Part shown: piece by piece, positions 8,983 through 18,097 of the stretch
Layout: every line of letters begins with the position of its first letter
Numbering within the stretch: position 1 is the first letter of the stretch
Assembly (NCBI RefSeq): GCF_010747415.1
Contig: NZ_JAAGNZ010000003.1
Location: 310,001-374,000 of the forward strand
Reading direction: 5' to 3'
Length of the DNA stretch: 64,000 nt
Source of the DNA: Spirosoma agri
GTDB lineage: Bacteria; Bacteroidota; Bacteroidia; Cytophagales; Spirosomataceae
Notes under the pieces: model-generated
The model's database searches: none
Told to the model about the DNA's origin: nothing
The model's input: the letters and a program-made list of their open reading frames with translations, nothing else
Translations under genes and position numbers: made by a program

Positions 8983-11382
8983 ATGATCAGTAACTACATC
9001 AAGATCGCCTGGCGGAATCTGATTCGCCAGAAGACCTACAGCCTCCTGACGCTGTTAGGGCTGGCTAGTGGCATGACCTGTTCTCTTCTGCTGGGGCTTT
9101 ATGTTTATGATGAGCTAACTTTCGACCAGTACCATACCAATGCGGCCAACATCTACCGGCTGAACGTACAGGTCAAGTGGGATGATAATGACATGAATAT
9201 GGCCATCGGTTCAGCCCCGATGGGACCTGCCCTTCGCCAGGAATACCCCGAGATCAGGAACGTCCTGCGGATCAAAACCGACAACGGATTACTGGTTCGG
9301 GTCGGCACGAAAGCTTTGTATGCCAATAATGTCATTTACGCCGATTCGAGCCTGTTCTCCTTTTTTGACTATGCCTTCATCGAGGGAAATCCACGGACCT
9401 CCACATTGACGCCCAATAGCATCGTGCTGACCCGTAAATTGGCGATGGCCCTGTTTGGGCGAACCACAGAGCTACTGGGGAAACCCGTTCGCGTAAAAGA
9501 CGAGCAAGTACTAACAGTGGCTGGTGTGATCGGCGACGTGCCGGCCAACCATCATCTGAATTTCGAGGCTATTATTCCCTACAGCAATACGCAGCTCAAC
9601 GCCATCAAGCTGGACAAGTGGGATAATTTTGGTTCAGCTACCTACGTCCTGCTCCATCCTAACAGCGATGCGCGGCAGCTGGAAAGCAAGATGCCGGCTT
9701 TCTACCGGAAGTACATTGCCCGGGCCATTGGGGATGATACGGGGAAAGGGGTTACATTCCTGATGAGCTTTCAACCACTGGCCAGTATGCACCTGCACTC
9801 GTCTCACTTGCTGGGCGTTGGTGCCGGAAACGGGGGAAACATTGCGTACGTGTATACGTTCTCGATCATTGGTCTGTTTATTCTGCTGATCGCTATTGTC
9901 AATTACGTCAATCTGGCCACGGCCCGGTCGGCGGGTCGCGCCCGGGAAATTGGCGTCCGAAAGGCAGTGGGGTCCTTACGTCGCCAGTTGGTTGGGCAGT
10001 TTCTGGCCGAATCGACCCTGTTGACGATGCTGGCTCTTCTCCTTAGTCTGCTTCTACTGCAACTCATTTTGCCGTTCTTCAATGCCGCAGCCGCCAAGTC
10101 GTTATCCCTCAATCTTTGGAATCCCCAACTTAGTGGCCTGCTTGCTGGGTTCGGCTTACTGATTGGCTTGGTTAGCGGTCTTTACCCCGCTTTCGTACTG
10201 GCTCGATTCAATCCGGTACTGGTGCTAAAGGGCACATTCTCAACGGGCAGCAGCGGACTTTTCTTACGAAAGTCGCTGGTCGTTTTGCAGTTCACGGTGT
10301 CGATCATCATGATTGTAGGGACACTGGTTGTTTATCGCCAGTTGCAGTACATGCAGCATACGCAGTTGGGTTTTAATCAGGAACAGGTCATTGCGCTACC
10401 GCTTAAATCCCCCGCTGTTCAACGGTCAGTGGGTGTGCTGAAAGCGACATTAAGCCAGAACTCTGCCATCGAACGGGTCAGCTTAACGAGCGGATCGGTT
10501 GGTGGCGACATGAATAATAAAACCACGTTTAGTTTTTACTCGGCCCGTGGTAAAGAACAGCCCATTAACACCGAATATTTTTCGGTAGATCATAGTTTTC
10601 TCGACGTCTTACAGATCGGCCTGAGAGAGGGGCGCAACTTCTCTCCCAAATTAGGTAGTGATTCGACGGGAGCGGTGCTGGTCAATGAAGCGATGCTCAA
10701 GCGGCTGGGCTGGAAAGACCGAACCGCCGGTTTAGTGGAGTTCAACGACAAACGCATACCCGTTGCAGGTGTCATTCGTGATTTTCATTTGCGCTCGCTA
10801 CGGAGTCAGATTGAGCCGTTAGTCCTGGTGCTACACGAAGACCAGGGTGATAAGCTGCTGATTCGGATAAAGCCGCAGAACGTCGCAACCGCCTTAGCGT
10901 ACATTGAGAAAACGTACAAAACAATCAACCCAGATCAACCCTTCGAGTACACGTTCTTAGACCAGACGTTCGCCGATCAGTATCGCGCCGACGAGCGGAA
11001 AGGCAACCTGTTTCTGGCTTTCTCCGGCATGGCCATCTTTATCGCCTGTCTGGGTCTGTTTGGGCTGGTCACCTTCACGGCTGAGCAGCGTACCAAAGAA
11101 ATTGGTGTCCGAAAAGTGCTTGGCGCATCCGTCCCCAGTATTGTCGCTCTGCTTGCCCAGGACTTTTTGAAACTGGTAGTCGTTGCCATTCTCATAGCCT
11201 CCCCTATTGCCTGGTGGGCCATGAGTCGCTGGCTCCAGGACTTCGCCTATCGGGTAACTCTATCGTGGTGGCTATTCGGGCTGGCCGGTCTACTAGCGGT
11301 TGGTATTGCCCTGCTAACGGTGAGTTTTCAAAGTATCCGGGCTGCCCTGGTCAACCCCGTCAAATCACTGCGATCCGAGTAA
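8983..11382 (+). CDS. FtsX/MacB-type ABC transporter permease
   Basis: A 799-residue inner-membrane protein of the duplicated eight-helix type common in Bacteroidota. Helix 1 is near residue 20-43, then a periplasmic MacB-like domain, a three-helix FtsX block near 289-405, another helix near 430-450, a second periplasmic domain, and a final FtsX block near 680-785. Both FtsX blocks carry the hallmark EIGVRK(A/V)(V/L)G at the cytoplasmic end of the helix. These permeases pair with a separate ATPase, often for export of antimicrobials or lipoproteins; no ATPase gene is adjacent. The C-terminus NPVKSLRSE is shared with the gene at 20777 and the fragment at 27563, so they are paralogues. Confidence 0.9.
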   Translation: MISNYIKIAWRNLIRQKTYSLLTLLGLASGMTCSLLLGLYVYDELTFDQYHTNAANIYRLNVQVKWDDNDMNMAIGSAPMGPALRQEYPEIRNVLRIKTDNGLLVRVGTKALYANNVIYADSSLFSFFDYAFIEGNPRTSTLTPNSIVLTRKLAMALFGRTTELLGKPVRVKDEQVLTVAGVIGDVPANHHLNFEAIIPYSNTQLNAIKLDKWDNFGSATYVLLHPNSDARQLESKMPAFYRKYIARAIGDDTGKGVTFLMSFQPLASMHLHSSHLLGVGAGNGGNIAYVYTFSIIGLFILLIAIVNYVNLATARSAGRAREIGVRKAVGSLRRQLVGQFLAESTLLTMLALLLSLLLLQLILPFFNAAAAKSLSLNLWNPQLSGLLAGFGLLIGLVSGLYPAFVLARFNPVLVLKGTFSTGSSGLFLRKSLVVLQFTVSIIMIVGTLVVYRQLQYMQHTQLGFNQEQVIALPLKSPAVQRSVGVLKATLSQNSAIERVSLTSGSVGGDMNNKTTFSFYSARGKEQPINTEYFSVDHSFLDVLQIGLREGRNFSPKLGSDSTGAVLVNEAMLKRLGWKDRTAGLVEFNDKRIPVAGVIRDFHLRSLRSQIEPLVLVLHEDQGDKLLIRIKPQNVATALAYIEKTYKTINPDQPFEYTFLDQTFADQYRADERKGNLFLAFSGMAIFIACLGLFGLVTFTAEQRTKEIGVRKVLGASVPSIVALLAQDFLKLVVVAILIASPIAWWAMSRWLQDFAYRVTLSWWLFGLAGLLAVGIALLTVSFQSIRAALVNPVKSLRSE

Positions 11383-11430
11383 ACCTTGACGACCATGCTA
11401 CGAAACTATTGACTCATAACCTGGCGAAAT

Positions 11431-11800
11431 CTGTTCCTCAAATGGGGCGTGGCTGTTGCACAACTCCGCTTGTGCACAAAGTCGTTAAATGGGTTGAGTT
11501 TTATATCTTCATCCCTGCAAGGCAGAAAACGAGACCCCCAAAAACTCCTCACTCATTTCCAACTTTCCAGCCGCATTCCGAAGGATAATTTCTACCATCG
11601 GCTGAAGGATACGCTCCATTTGGCTTTCCTTTATGAACATACCAAAGTCTGTTATCGCTCAACAGGCAATCCCTCGATTGACTCGGTGGTCTTCTTCAAA
11701 TTCATGCTCATCAGCTACCTTCAGAACATTACCTCTGACCGAAAGTTAGTGGAGCACTGCGCTACCCAATCTTGGTTTCTTACCAGCCCTCAAACCTAAA
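11431..11800 (+). mobile_element. 5' remnant of an IS1182-like insertion sequence
   Basis: The left end reads AAATGGGGCGTGGCTGTTGC followed by ACAACTCCGCTT; the inverse of the same 30-odd bases occurs at 58396-58430 as a right end. Behind it, a frame from about 11520 gives QGRKRDPQKLLTHFQLS, YRSTGNPSIDSVVFFKFML and SDRKLVEHCATQ, the N-terminal DUF772-type domain of IS1182 transposases. Homology stops near 11790, well before the catalytic DDE core, so the element is dead. It lies just after the FtsX permease stop codon. Confidence 0.75.
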
Positions 11801-12200
11801 GGCCGTATGGTGTGTAAAAATTGGCCGGAAAAGGCTGAATCCATTCAATTGGAAGAAATATTTTAATTGATCAAGTCGGATCGCGGAAGCGAAGTAACTC
11901 CAATTTGATACCCAACAGCTAACCGGCACTAACTAATTTATTAGCGAGCTAATGTGTAAAAACGTCGGCACGGACGGTCAGCCGCGGCTGCCGCCCCACG
12001 TTTGCACAAAGAGCCCCTTATTTGATGTAGAATGCCTACACAGACTATTACCCCACACGTACCGGCAGCAAAACGCCATGACTGGATCAGGCTATTTCGC
12101 TACGGTCATGACTCCGATACACAACCCGCTACCAAACATAATCCCCCAACACGCTCTTAACTCGTATTAAATGTGGTGTTCCTACAGTGCTGTTTTTATT
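11801..12200. other. Gap between IS remnant and glycosyltransferase operon
   Basis: No IS1182 homology continues here. A 72-codon frame around 11952-12170 lacks protein-like character. The stretch probably contains the promoter of the glycosyltransferase operon; I could not place it with confidence. Confidence 0.3.
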
Positions 12201-13304
12201 ATGACTATTTTACTTGTTTCAGGTCCTGGTATATCACTCAAAGAACCTTATAACAGCGGTATAGAAGCGTTTATCGTTTCACTGGCCAGCCAACTGGTTA
12301 ATGAAGGGCATGTGGTAGATGTTGTTGCAGGCGAGGCAGCATCCGGCGCTGAATTTACACTTATCAATCCGTTTCCCGGATCGGCTACCGATAAACCTAA
12401 TTTTTTTGAACGCTTCAGGGAAAAGCGTCAGTTCAAAAAGCTGGATGTCGACTCCTATGACGTGATTCACTATAATATGTTTTACCCGCATCTGTTAAGG
12501 GCAGGCTTGTCATTCAATAAACCTTTGTTTCTGACGCTGCATTCACCGGCTGACAAAAACCGAATAGCTGTGTATAAAGAACTTTCCCGGCGAAGCAATA
12601 TGACATTCGTTGCCATATCGGACAGGGTCAAACGGGAATGGGACCAGGCGCTCGGCATAGACATACCACTCATACACAACGGTATAGACATGAACCTTTG
12701 GCCGACGAGCAGCTCCAGGGGCCGTGAGTACCTGCTGTGGTCGGCCCGAATCAACGAAGAGAAAAATGTTGCAGCGGCCATTCGCCTAGCAAAACACATG
12801 CAGCTGCCGCTGAAGATCGCTGGCCGAATTGCGGACCAGCATTACTTTGATAAGCGGGTTAAACCGCATCTGGACAATCAAATTGAGTATGTCGGGCACG
12901 TAACGCAGCGTGAACTGAGCAGCCTGGCCAAAAAAGCGTCTGCTTACCTGGCAACGGCAACCTGGCAGGAGCCGTTTGGGTTAGCGGCTCTGGAGATGCT
13001 GGCAAGCGGTGTGCCCGTCGTAGGATTTGATACGGCTGTTCCGCCCAGTTGGGCGCATGAAAGTGTATCCACAACGTCGTCGCTCCGTTGGCAAGACTTA
13101 GTAGAGCTGGTCGAAAAAAGTCATGCGATCAGCCCGGGTACTTGTGCCGCCTTTGCCTCGAACATGAATATCCAACACATGACGTCGAACTACGTGAAGC
13201 TCTACAGAGCCGTATTGCAGCAACAAGAGACTGGCGAAAAAGCTATTCTTGTGGAAGAACGTGGATTACCAGGGGCCGCTCACCAACCGCAACCCTTAAC
13301 GTAG
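12201..13304 (+). CDS. GT4 glycosyltransferase, first gene of the cluster
   Basis: I choose the ATG at 12201 (MTILLVSGPGISLKEPYNSG) because it aligns with the start of the paralogue at 14328; an ATG ten codons upstream adds an unrelated leader. The 367-residue protein has the GT-B fold: N-terminal Rossmann domain with the donor-side loop EPYNSGIEAF, and a C-terminal domain with the EX7E motif in QEPFGLAALEMLASGVPVVG that holds the sugar nucleotide. It has no signal peptide or membrane helix, so it acts in the cytoplasm. The next gene follows after four bases. The acceptor is unknown; short GT4 proteins of this kind act on lipids, glycans or small molecules. Confidence 0.88.
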   Translation: MTILLVSGPGISLKEPYNSGIEAFIVSLASQLVNEGHVVDVVAGEAASGAEFTLINPFPGSATDKPNFFERFREKRQFKKLDVDSYDVIHYNMFYPHLLRAGLSFNKPLFLTLHSPADKNRIAVYKELSRRSNMTFVAISDRVKREWDQALGIDIPLIHNGIDMNLWPTSSSRGREYLLWSARINEEKNVAAAIRLAKHMQLPLKIAGRIADQHYFDKRVKPHLDNQIEYVGHVTQRELSSLAKKASAYLATATWQEPFGLAALEMLASGVPVVGFDTAVPPSWAHESVSTTSSLRWQDLVELVEKSHAISPGTCAAFASNMNIQHMTSNYVKLYRAVLQQQETGEKAILVEERGLPGAAHQPQPLT

Positions 13305-13308
13305 GCCT

Positions 13309-14331
13309 ATGAACATTGCGGTTATAGCTAAAACGAGACTGGCGATAGCGGAGCCATTTCGAGGAGGCCTGGAAGCGTTCACCCACGCACTGTGCACAGC
13401 GTACATACGTCTCGGTCACCACATCACGCTGTATGCCCATGCCGATAGCGACCCTGAGCTGAATGTGAAAGGATTTTATGGCGATGCGCACCGGGAAAGC
13501 AAACTATTCGACCTCTATGAGACCGACGAATACCTATCCATACTGGCGGATATTGAGCAACATGATTTTGATGTCGTTCATAACAATTCGACGCATGAAT
13601 TACCCATACTATGGGGAATGAAGGCCCAGATGCCGGTAGTCACAACCATCCATACGCCCCCCATCAGTAAATTAAAAGCAGCGATTACGCTTTGCTCGGG
13701 TTCCAAAAATCTTCATTTCGTTGTGCCTTCACAATCGTTTGATGCTACGTGGCAGCCCTACCTGCATAATGGCTCTACCATCATTCCTAACGGTGTCGAC
13801 CTGGCAGAGTGGCCGCTGGTCCGCAAAAACCGGCACTACCTGTTCTGGTTTGGCCGGATCGTGCACGCAAAAGGGCTGGACATCGTGATCGACGCGGCCC
13901 ACGAGCTGAACATGCCGGTAAAGTTTGCCGGACCGCTCGATGATAAAACGTATTTTGAGGAACAGATCAGGCCACGCATGACGGAAACCGATACCTACCT
14001 TGGTCATTTAAACCAGGCTGAACTACGGATGCATCTGGAAGGGGCAGCCGCTATGGTCAATGCTGTCCGCTGGGAAGAGCCGTTTGGCCTCACGACCATC
14101 GAAGCCATGTCGTCGGGCGTGCCGGTAGCCGGGTTCGACCGCGGTGCTTTTCGGGAACTGGTAAATGCGGAAAGCGGGGTTGTGGCCGAGCAGAAAAACG
14201 TGAAATCGCTCGCTAAAGCAATCGTCGCTGCGATACCCCTGGAGAGCGCCAACGTAAGGCGCCACGCCGAAACATTTTCGCTGAAAATAATGGCTGAGCG
14301 CTACACAACGTATTTTGAGAACGTACGATGA
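13309..14331 (+). CDS. GT4 glycosyltransferase, second gene
   Basis: A 340-residue cytoplasmic GT-B enzyme. The N-terminal MNIAVIAKTRLAIAEPFRGG keeps the EP(F/Y)..G loop but is more divergent than its two neighbours. The C-terminal EX7E motif is in EEPFGLTTIEAMSSGVPVAG, and WFGRIVHAKGLD matches the usual start of the second domain. It is four bases behind the first GT4 gene and its last codons overlap the next gene by four bases (ATGA), so translation is coupled. The order GT4-GT4-GT4 suggests stepwise addition of sugars to one acceptor (inference). Confidence 0.88.
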   Translation: MNIAVIAKTRLAIAEPFRGGLEAFTHALCTAYIRLGHHITLYAHADSDPELNVKGFYGDAHRESKLFDLYETDEYLSILADIEQHDFDVVHNNSTHELPILWGMKAQMPVVTTIHTPPISKLKAAITLCSGSKNLHFVVPSQSFDATWQPYLHNGSTIIPNGVDLAEWPLVRKNRHYLFWFGRIVHAKGLDIVIDAAHELNMPVKFAGPLDDKTYFEEQIRPRMTETDTYLGHLNQAELRMHLEGAAAMVNAVRWEEPFGLTTIEAMSSGVPVAGFDRGAFRELVNAESGVVAEQKNVKSLAKAIVAAIPLESANVRRHAETFSLKIMAERYTTYFENVR

Positions 14332-15389
14332 AAATACTCCTGGTTGCCGGTCCGTTCATCTCGCTACGTGAGCCCTATAATGGCGGCACGGAAGCATTCA
14401 TTGTTGAGCTCGCCAACGAATTAGTACGCCTGGGGCATACCGTTGATGTCATAGCCAAAGATGCCGACGAAAGAAATCTGTTTCAGGTAATTGAATTTCG
14501 CGAAAGCCCGCTCAGCATGAAAGATGATTCGTACCGACCAACTCCGGAATTACTTGGACAGCAGCACTATCAGACGCTACAGTACGGACTGTTCGACGTT
14601 AGTCGGTACGACGTCATCCACTACAATTCATTTATACCCGAAATCTATGCCGTCGGTGCACTCGTTAAAACGCCAAGCGTACTCACACTGCACTTGCCGC
14701 CAACCGAGAAATTTGTCCTGATGTATACATTTTTCATGAAGCATGCGCCAGTCGTACCGATCGGTATTTCAAATCGAATGGGCGAACAATGGATGGCTGC
14801 CCTCGGCAGTGATGTAGACGTCATCTTAAATGGAATCGTACTCCACAAGTGGCCATTGCACGCAAGAAAGGCTGACGGGTATTTGTTGTGGAGCGGGCGA
14901 ATTGCCAGAGAAAAGAACGTGGAAGCCGCGATCCAGCTGGCTACTTATTTAAAACAGCCACTCAAGATTGTCGGCCCCGTGTTTGACAAACCCTATTTCC
15001 GTGACCACGTGCAGCCGCAGCTAAACGAACATATTGACTATATACCACATGCCACCCAGCAGCAATTAAGTAAACTGGCGGCAGGCGCTTCGGCCTATCT
15101 GGCAACCGCTAGCTGGGAGGAGCCTTTCGGCCTGAGTACGGTGGAAATGCTGGCCAGCGGTTTACCCGTGGTCGGGTTTACGACCGCCATCCCTCCGGAA
15201 ATGCGCCACAAAAACGTATCCATAGCCGTTGACTCCCAGGACTGGCGGGATCTGATAGGGCCGTTGGCTATTGCTAAACAGTCGGAACCGGAAGCGTGTC
15301 GGGAATTTGCAGCCACATTCGATATGGCAAGCATGTCGGCAGCGTATGTAACCGTTTACGAACGCGTGATACAACCAGCCAGGATCTGA
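14328..15389 (+). CDS. GT4 glycosyltransferase, third gene
   Basis: A 353-residue GT-B enzyme closely related to the first gene of the cluster: compare MKILLVAGPFISLREPYNGG with its start, and EEPFGLSTVEMLASGLPVVG for the EX7E motif. WSGRIAREKNVEAAIQLA again matches the first gene. The pair probably arose by duplication, with the second gene either an older copy or separately acquired. Its start overlaps the preceding stop by four bases, and its stop overlaps the next ATG by one base. Confidence 0.88.
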   Translation: MKILLVAGPFISLREPYNGGTEAFIVELANELVRLGHTVDVIAKDADERNLFQVIEFRESPLSMKDDSYRPTPELLGQQHYQTLQYGLFDVSRYDVIHYNSFIPEIYAVGALVKTPSVLTLHLPPTEKFVLMYTFFMKHAPVVPIGISNRMGEQWMAALGSDVDVILNGIVLHKWPLHARKADGYLLWSGRIAREKNVEAAIQLATYLKQPLKIVGPVFDKPYFRDHVQPQLNEHIDYIPHATQQQLSKLAAGASAYLATASWEEPFGLSTVEMLASGLPVVGFTTAIPPEMRHKNVSIAVDSQDWRDLIGPLAIAKQSEPEACREFAATFDMASMSAAYVTVYERVIQPARI

Positions 15390-16417
15390 TGAAAAAGCCA
15401 ACAATATTCTATTTCGTCCATGCGCACGGGAACGGTCATCGGGCAACCTTCAATCTGCTGTACCCGGCATTGTCCGTCTTTTTTGAGGTTATCGCGCTAA
15501 CGACGAACAACGAAGTCACGGAGTATTTGCGTCAAAAACACGACGTTGACGTGCTAGAGCTGCCGCCAAAATACCCGGCTGGCTACGCCATACCAGCGCA
15601 TACGTTTACGAAAGCGTTTGAAGTGACCCCGTACGCGATTGAACCGGCCGGGCGGGCCAAAGCACTGGCCGAAGCGATCGAGCGCTACCGGCCAAGAGCT
15701 TTCTACTGCGACGGTGTTCCTGAATTGGCCATCATGGTTCGGGGCATGGGCGTCCCTGTCGTGTTGGTCCACCTGCCCGGGCATGTCATGAACGATCCGA
15801 CACAGGTCTTTGCGCATGAACTGGCGGATCATATCGTCGCTCATTTTCCGGCTTCGCTGGAACAGGCAAACTACCCATTTGCGGCCAAAACGTACTACAG
15901 CGGCTACATGTCACAGTACGCTGGCCGTGGATTGAAGCCAGACAATCGATTGGCTATCAACAACGTAACAATTTTACTAGGCTACGATAATTACGATAGA
16001 TCGGTGCTACAAGCGATGACGAACGATCAGCACACACCGTTTACGATTATCGGCAATAAGCTGGATTACGATTTAGCTGAAAACTGTGTACTGCTCGGCC
16101 CGGTTAAAGACATCAGCGAAGCGATTACCGGAGACATCGTGATTTCGGCCGCCGGTCAAAATACCATTGCCGAACTGTTGTCGCTTAACAAACGGTTGAT
16201 CCTGCTTCCGGAGCCCAGACCCTATGACGAGCAAGCGGTCCATGCAACGGTGTTGGCGAATCAGCATATTGCCCTGTTAGCGCAGGAAACGTTCAGCCCT
16301 GAGCAGTGGCAAAACATACGGCAAAAAGCGAACGTATTGACCCCTTCGTACGAAAATCTGGTGAATGCGTCAGCACCCGAAGCCATAGCGCATCAACTAA
16401 GAGACTGGTATGCCTGA
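15389..16417 (+). CDS. GT28/MurG-like glycosyltransferase
   Basis: The ATG at 15389 shares one base with the preceding stop codon. The 342-residue product has the GT-B layout of UDP-glycosyltransferases such as MurG: an N-terminal glycine-rich loop HAHGNGHRATFNLL and a C-terminal nucleotide-binding region VISAAGQNTIAELLSLNKRLILLPEP, which replaces the usual GG(S/N)T with AAGQNT. No membrane helix is seen. Proteins of this form in small clusters often glycosylate lipids or secondary metabolites. Its start and end overlap its neighbours, so it belongs to the same transcript. Confidence 0.8.
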   Translation: MKKPTIFYFVHAHGNGHRATFNLLYPALSVFFEVIALTTNNEVTEYLRQKHDVDVLELPPKYPAGYAIPAHTFTKAFEVTPYAIEPAGRAKALAEAIERYRPRAFYCDGVPELAIMVRGMGVPVVLVHLPGHVMNDPTQVFAHELADHIVAHFPASLEQANYPFAAKTYYSGYMSQYAGRGLKPDNRLAINNVTILLGYDNYDRSVLQAMTNDQHTPFTIIGNKLDYDLAENCVLLGPVKDISEAITGDIVISAAGQNTIAELLSLNKRLILLPEPRPYDEQAVHATVLANQHIALLAQETFSPEQWQNIRQKANVLTPSYENLVNASAPEAIAHQLRDWYA

Positions 16418-17243
16418 ATTCAGTGTGGTAACGATTGTTAAAGGAAGGCGAAAGCAGTTAGCCAATCTTTTGTACGCGGTAAAAGCCTCGACGATCCTCC
16501 CCTACGATATACAAATCGTTTGTATGGACGACCCGGACGGAATTACAATTCCCAAAGGTTTGCCCGTGAGCATCCATGTCAGTAAAGAAACCCATGAGTT
16601 ACCACTGGCTGCCGCCCGGAACAGGGGGATTGCCGCGACAAAAACGGACAACGTCATTTTTATCGATGTAGACTGCATTGTTTCGCCAACCCTGTTTGCC
16701 ACGATGCTGATGAGTCTGGAACCTGAAACGATACTTGCAGCGTACCCCTTGTATTTGCCAATCGTGCCGGATACGGGCAATTATGGTGATTTACAGGACC
16801 AGGCGGTACCGCATCCCGCCCGGGAGCGCATACCGGTCGGCCAGCCGGTTGATCATCTTCAATTCTGGTCGTTGATATTCGCGATTCAAAAGCAAACGTT
16901 CGACACGATTGGTGGCTTTGACGAATCCTTTACAGGGTATGGGGCCGAAGATACCGATTTTGCCATGCTGTTTTATCGGGCGGGTGTCGAGCTGATCTTT
17001 GTACACGACTACGTATTACACCAATATCACGACAAGCACGATCCGCCGGTAAACCATTTTGAGTCGATTATTGAGAACGCAACCCGGTATAAGCAAAAAT
17101 GGCATGTGTTGCCCATGCAGCGCTGGTTGAACGCATTTGCAGACTTGGGCCTGATACAGATCGACCAATCGGATACCATCACCGTCAGGCAGAAACCTAC
17201 GGATAGCCAGCTAAAAAACAGTGTTTCGCCCCATCCGTATTGA
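16410..17243 (+). CDS. GT2 / galactosyltransferase-like glycosyltransferase
   Basis: A 277-residue GT-A-fold enzyme. The N-terminal SVVTIVKGRRKQLANLL and the metal-binding DVD in NVIFIDVDCIVSP are typical of GT2. The later GGFDESFTGYGAEDTDFAML matches the C-terminal galactosyltransferase segment (glyco_transf_7C), where the E-D pair sits near the active site. It overlaps the GT28-like gene by eight bases and ends the cluster. No polymerase, flippase or carrier-lipid initiating enzyme is present, so the cluster probably decorates a precursor made elsewhere. Confidence 0.85.
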   Translation: MPEFSVVTIVKGRRKQLANLLYAVKASTILPYDIQIVCMDDPDGITIPKGLPVSIHVSKETHELPLAAARNRGIAATKTDNVIFIDVDCIVSPTLFATMLMSLEPETILAAYPLYLPIVPDTGNYGDLQDQAVPHPARERIPVGQPVDHLQFWSLIFAIQKQTFDTIGGFDESFTGYGAEDTDFAMLFYRAGVELIFVHDYVLHQYHDKHDPPVNHFESIIENATRYKQKWHVLPMQRWLNAFADLGLIQIDQSDTITVRQKPTDSQLKNSVSPHPY

Positions 17244-17613
17244 TACGTGCACCCGTGGTGATGGGTAAACGTCTTCGACAACAGTCTGTTTTGACCGTAG
17301 AACGAGAACGTAACTAAGAGCTAATTAATAATAGACTCATCTACTGCAAGCGAAATTCAATGAACACATTGATTACGCAGCCTTCGACCCCTTTCCAGCG
17401 TTTTGTATTTTTCATAGTAACCGTTCCGCGAAGGTAACCTTCTTGTGAATGCTTTTAAGGACTTGTAGAAATAGGAAGACTAGTTCACTGCCCAATAAAT
17501 AGCGGCCATTCGACCAACCGTTTATTGAACCGATTTATCAAGCTATTACTGACTAACCCATAACCTTTAACCCTACAAGGCGTTAGCGTATCATCCTCTA
17601 AACCTATGCACGC
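17244..17613. other. 370-bp gap, nothing identified
   Basis: The stretch follows the last glycosyltransferase gene. I found no strong terminator stem, no ORF with protein-like composition and no copy of the repeat families. Confidence 0.3.
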
Positions 17614-18072
17614 ATGGCAACGAAAACCGATCCGTCGCCCGACAAACCTAAAACCAGACGTCCCCAAAAACAGGCTGACAACTATGATAAGCCTGACCTA
17701 CGCCAGCAACTCAAGCAGCAAATCACTGCCGACGACAAGGGGGGGAAACCCGGTCAATGGAGCGCCCGTAAGGCTCAACTGCTGACCCACGAGTACGAGA
17801 AAGCGGGGGGTGGGTATCTCAGCGAGGAGCGTACCGACCAGCAGCAACACCTCGCTGAGTGGACCGATCAAGCATGGCAGACCGCCGATGGCAAACCCGC
17901 CCAGCGGGCAGGCGGCACCACGCGGTATTTACCCAAGGAAGCCTGGGCGAAACTCTCACCGGCTGAGCAAAAAGCAACCAATGACAAAAAACAGGCAGGC
18001 TCCAAAAAGGGCGAGCAAGTTGTGTCCAACACAAAAAAAGCGAAATCGGTCCGTAAAAAGGCGGAAGATTAA
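17614..18072 (+). CDS. Small basic protein, DUF5872-like
   Basis: A 152-residue, strongly charged protein with no signal peptide. After a Lys/Pro-rich leader it has QWSARKAQLLTHEYEKAGGG, QQHLAEWTDQAWQT, TTRYLPKEAWAKLSPAEQKA and a lysine-rich tail (KKAKSVRKK). This matches a widespread domain of unknown function that I recall as DUF5872. The basic tail hints at nucleic-acid binding (inference). It ends 25 bases before the cryptochrome fusion gene, so the two are probably cotranscribed and may share stress- or light-related control. Confidence 0.65.
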   Translation: MATKTDPSPDKPKTRRPQKQADNYDKPDLRQQLKQQITADDKGGKPGQWSARKAQLLTHEYEKAGGGYLSEERTDQQQHLAEWTDQAWQTADGKPAQRAGGTTRYLPKEAWAKLSPAEQKATNDKKQAGSKKGEQVVSNTKKAKSVRKKAED

Positions 18073-18097
18073 GGGGCTAATCGTTTTATAAGCTAAC

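Noticed and set aside
11431-11450. CTCAAATGGGGCGT looked like another hairpin-repeat copy
   Set aside because: The same bases occur inverted at the IS1182-like right end (58420-58430), so they belong to the IS end.
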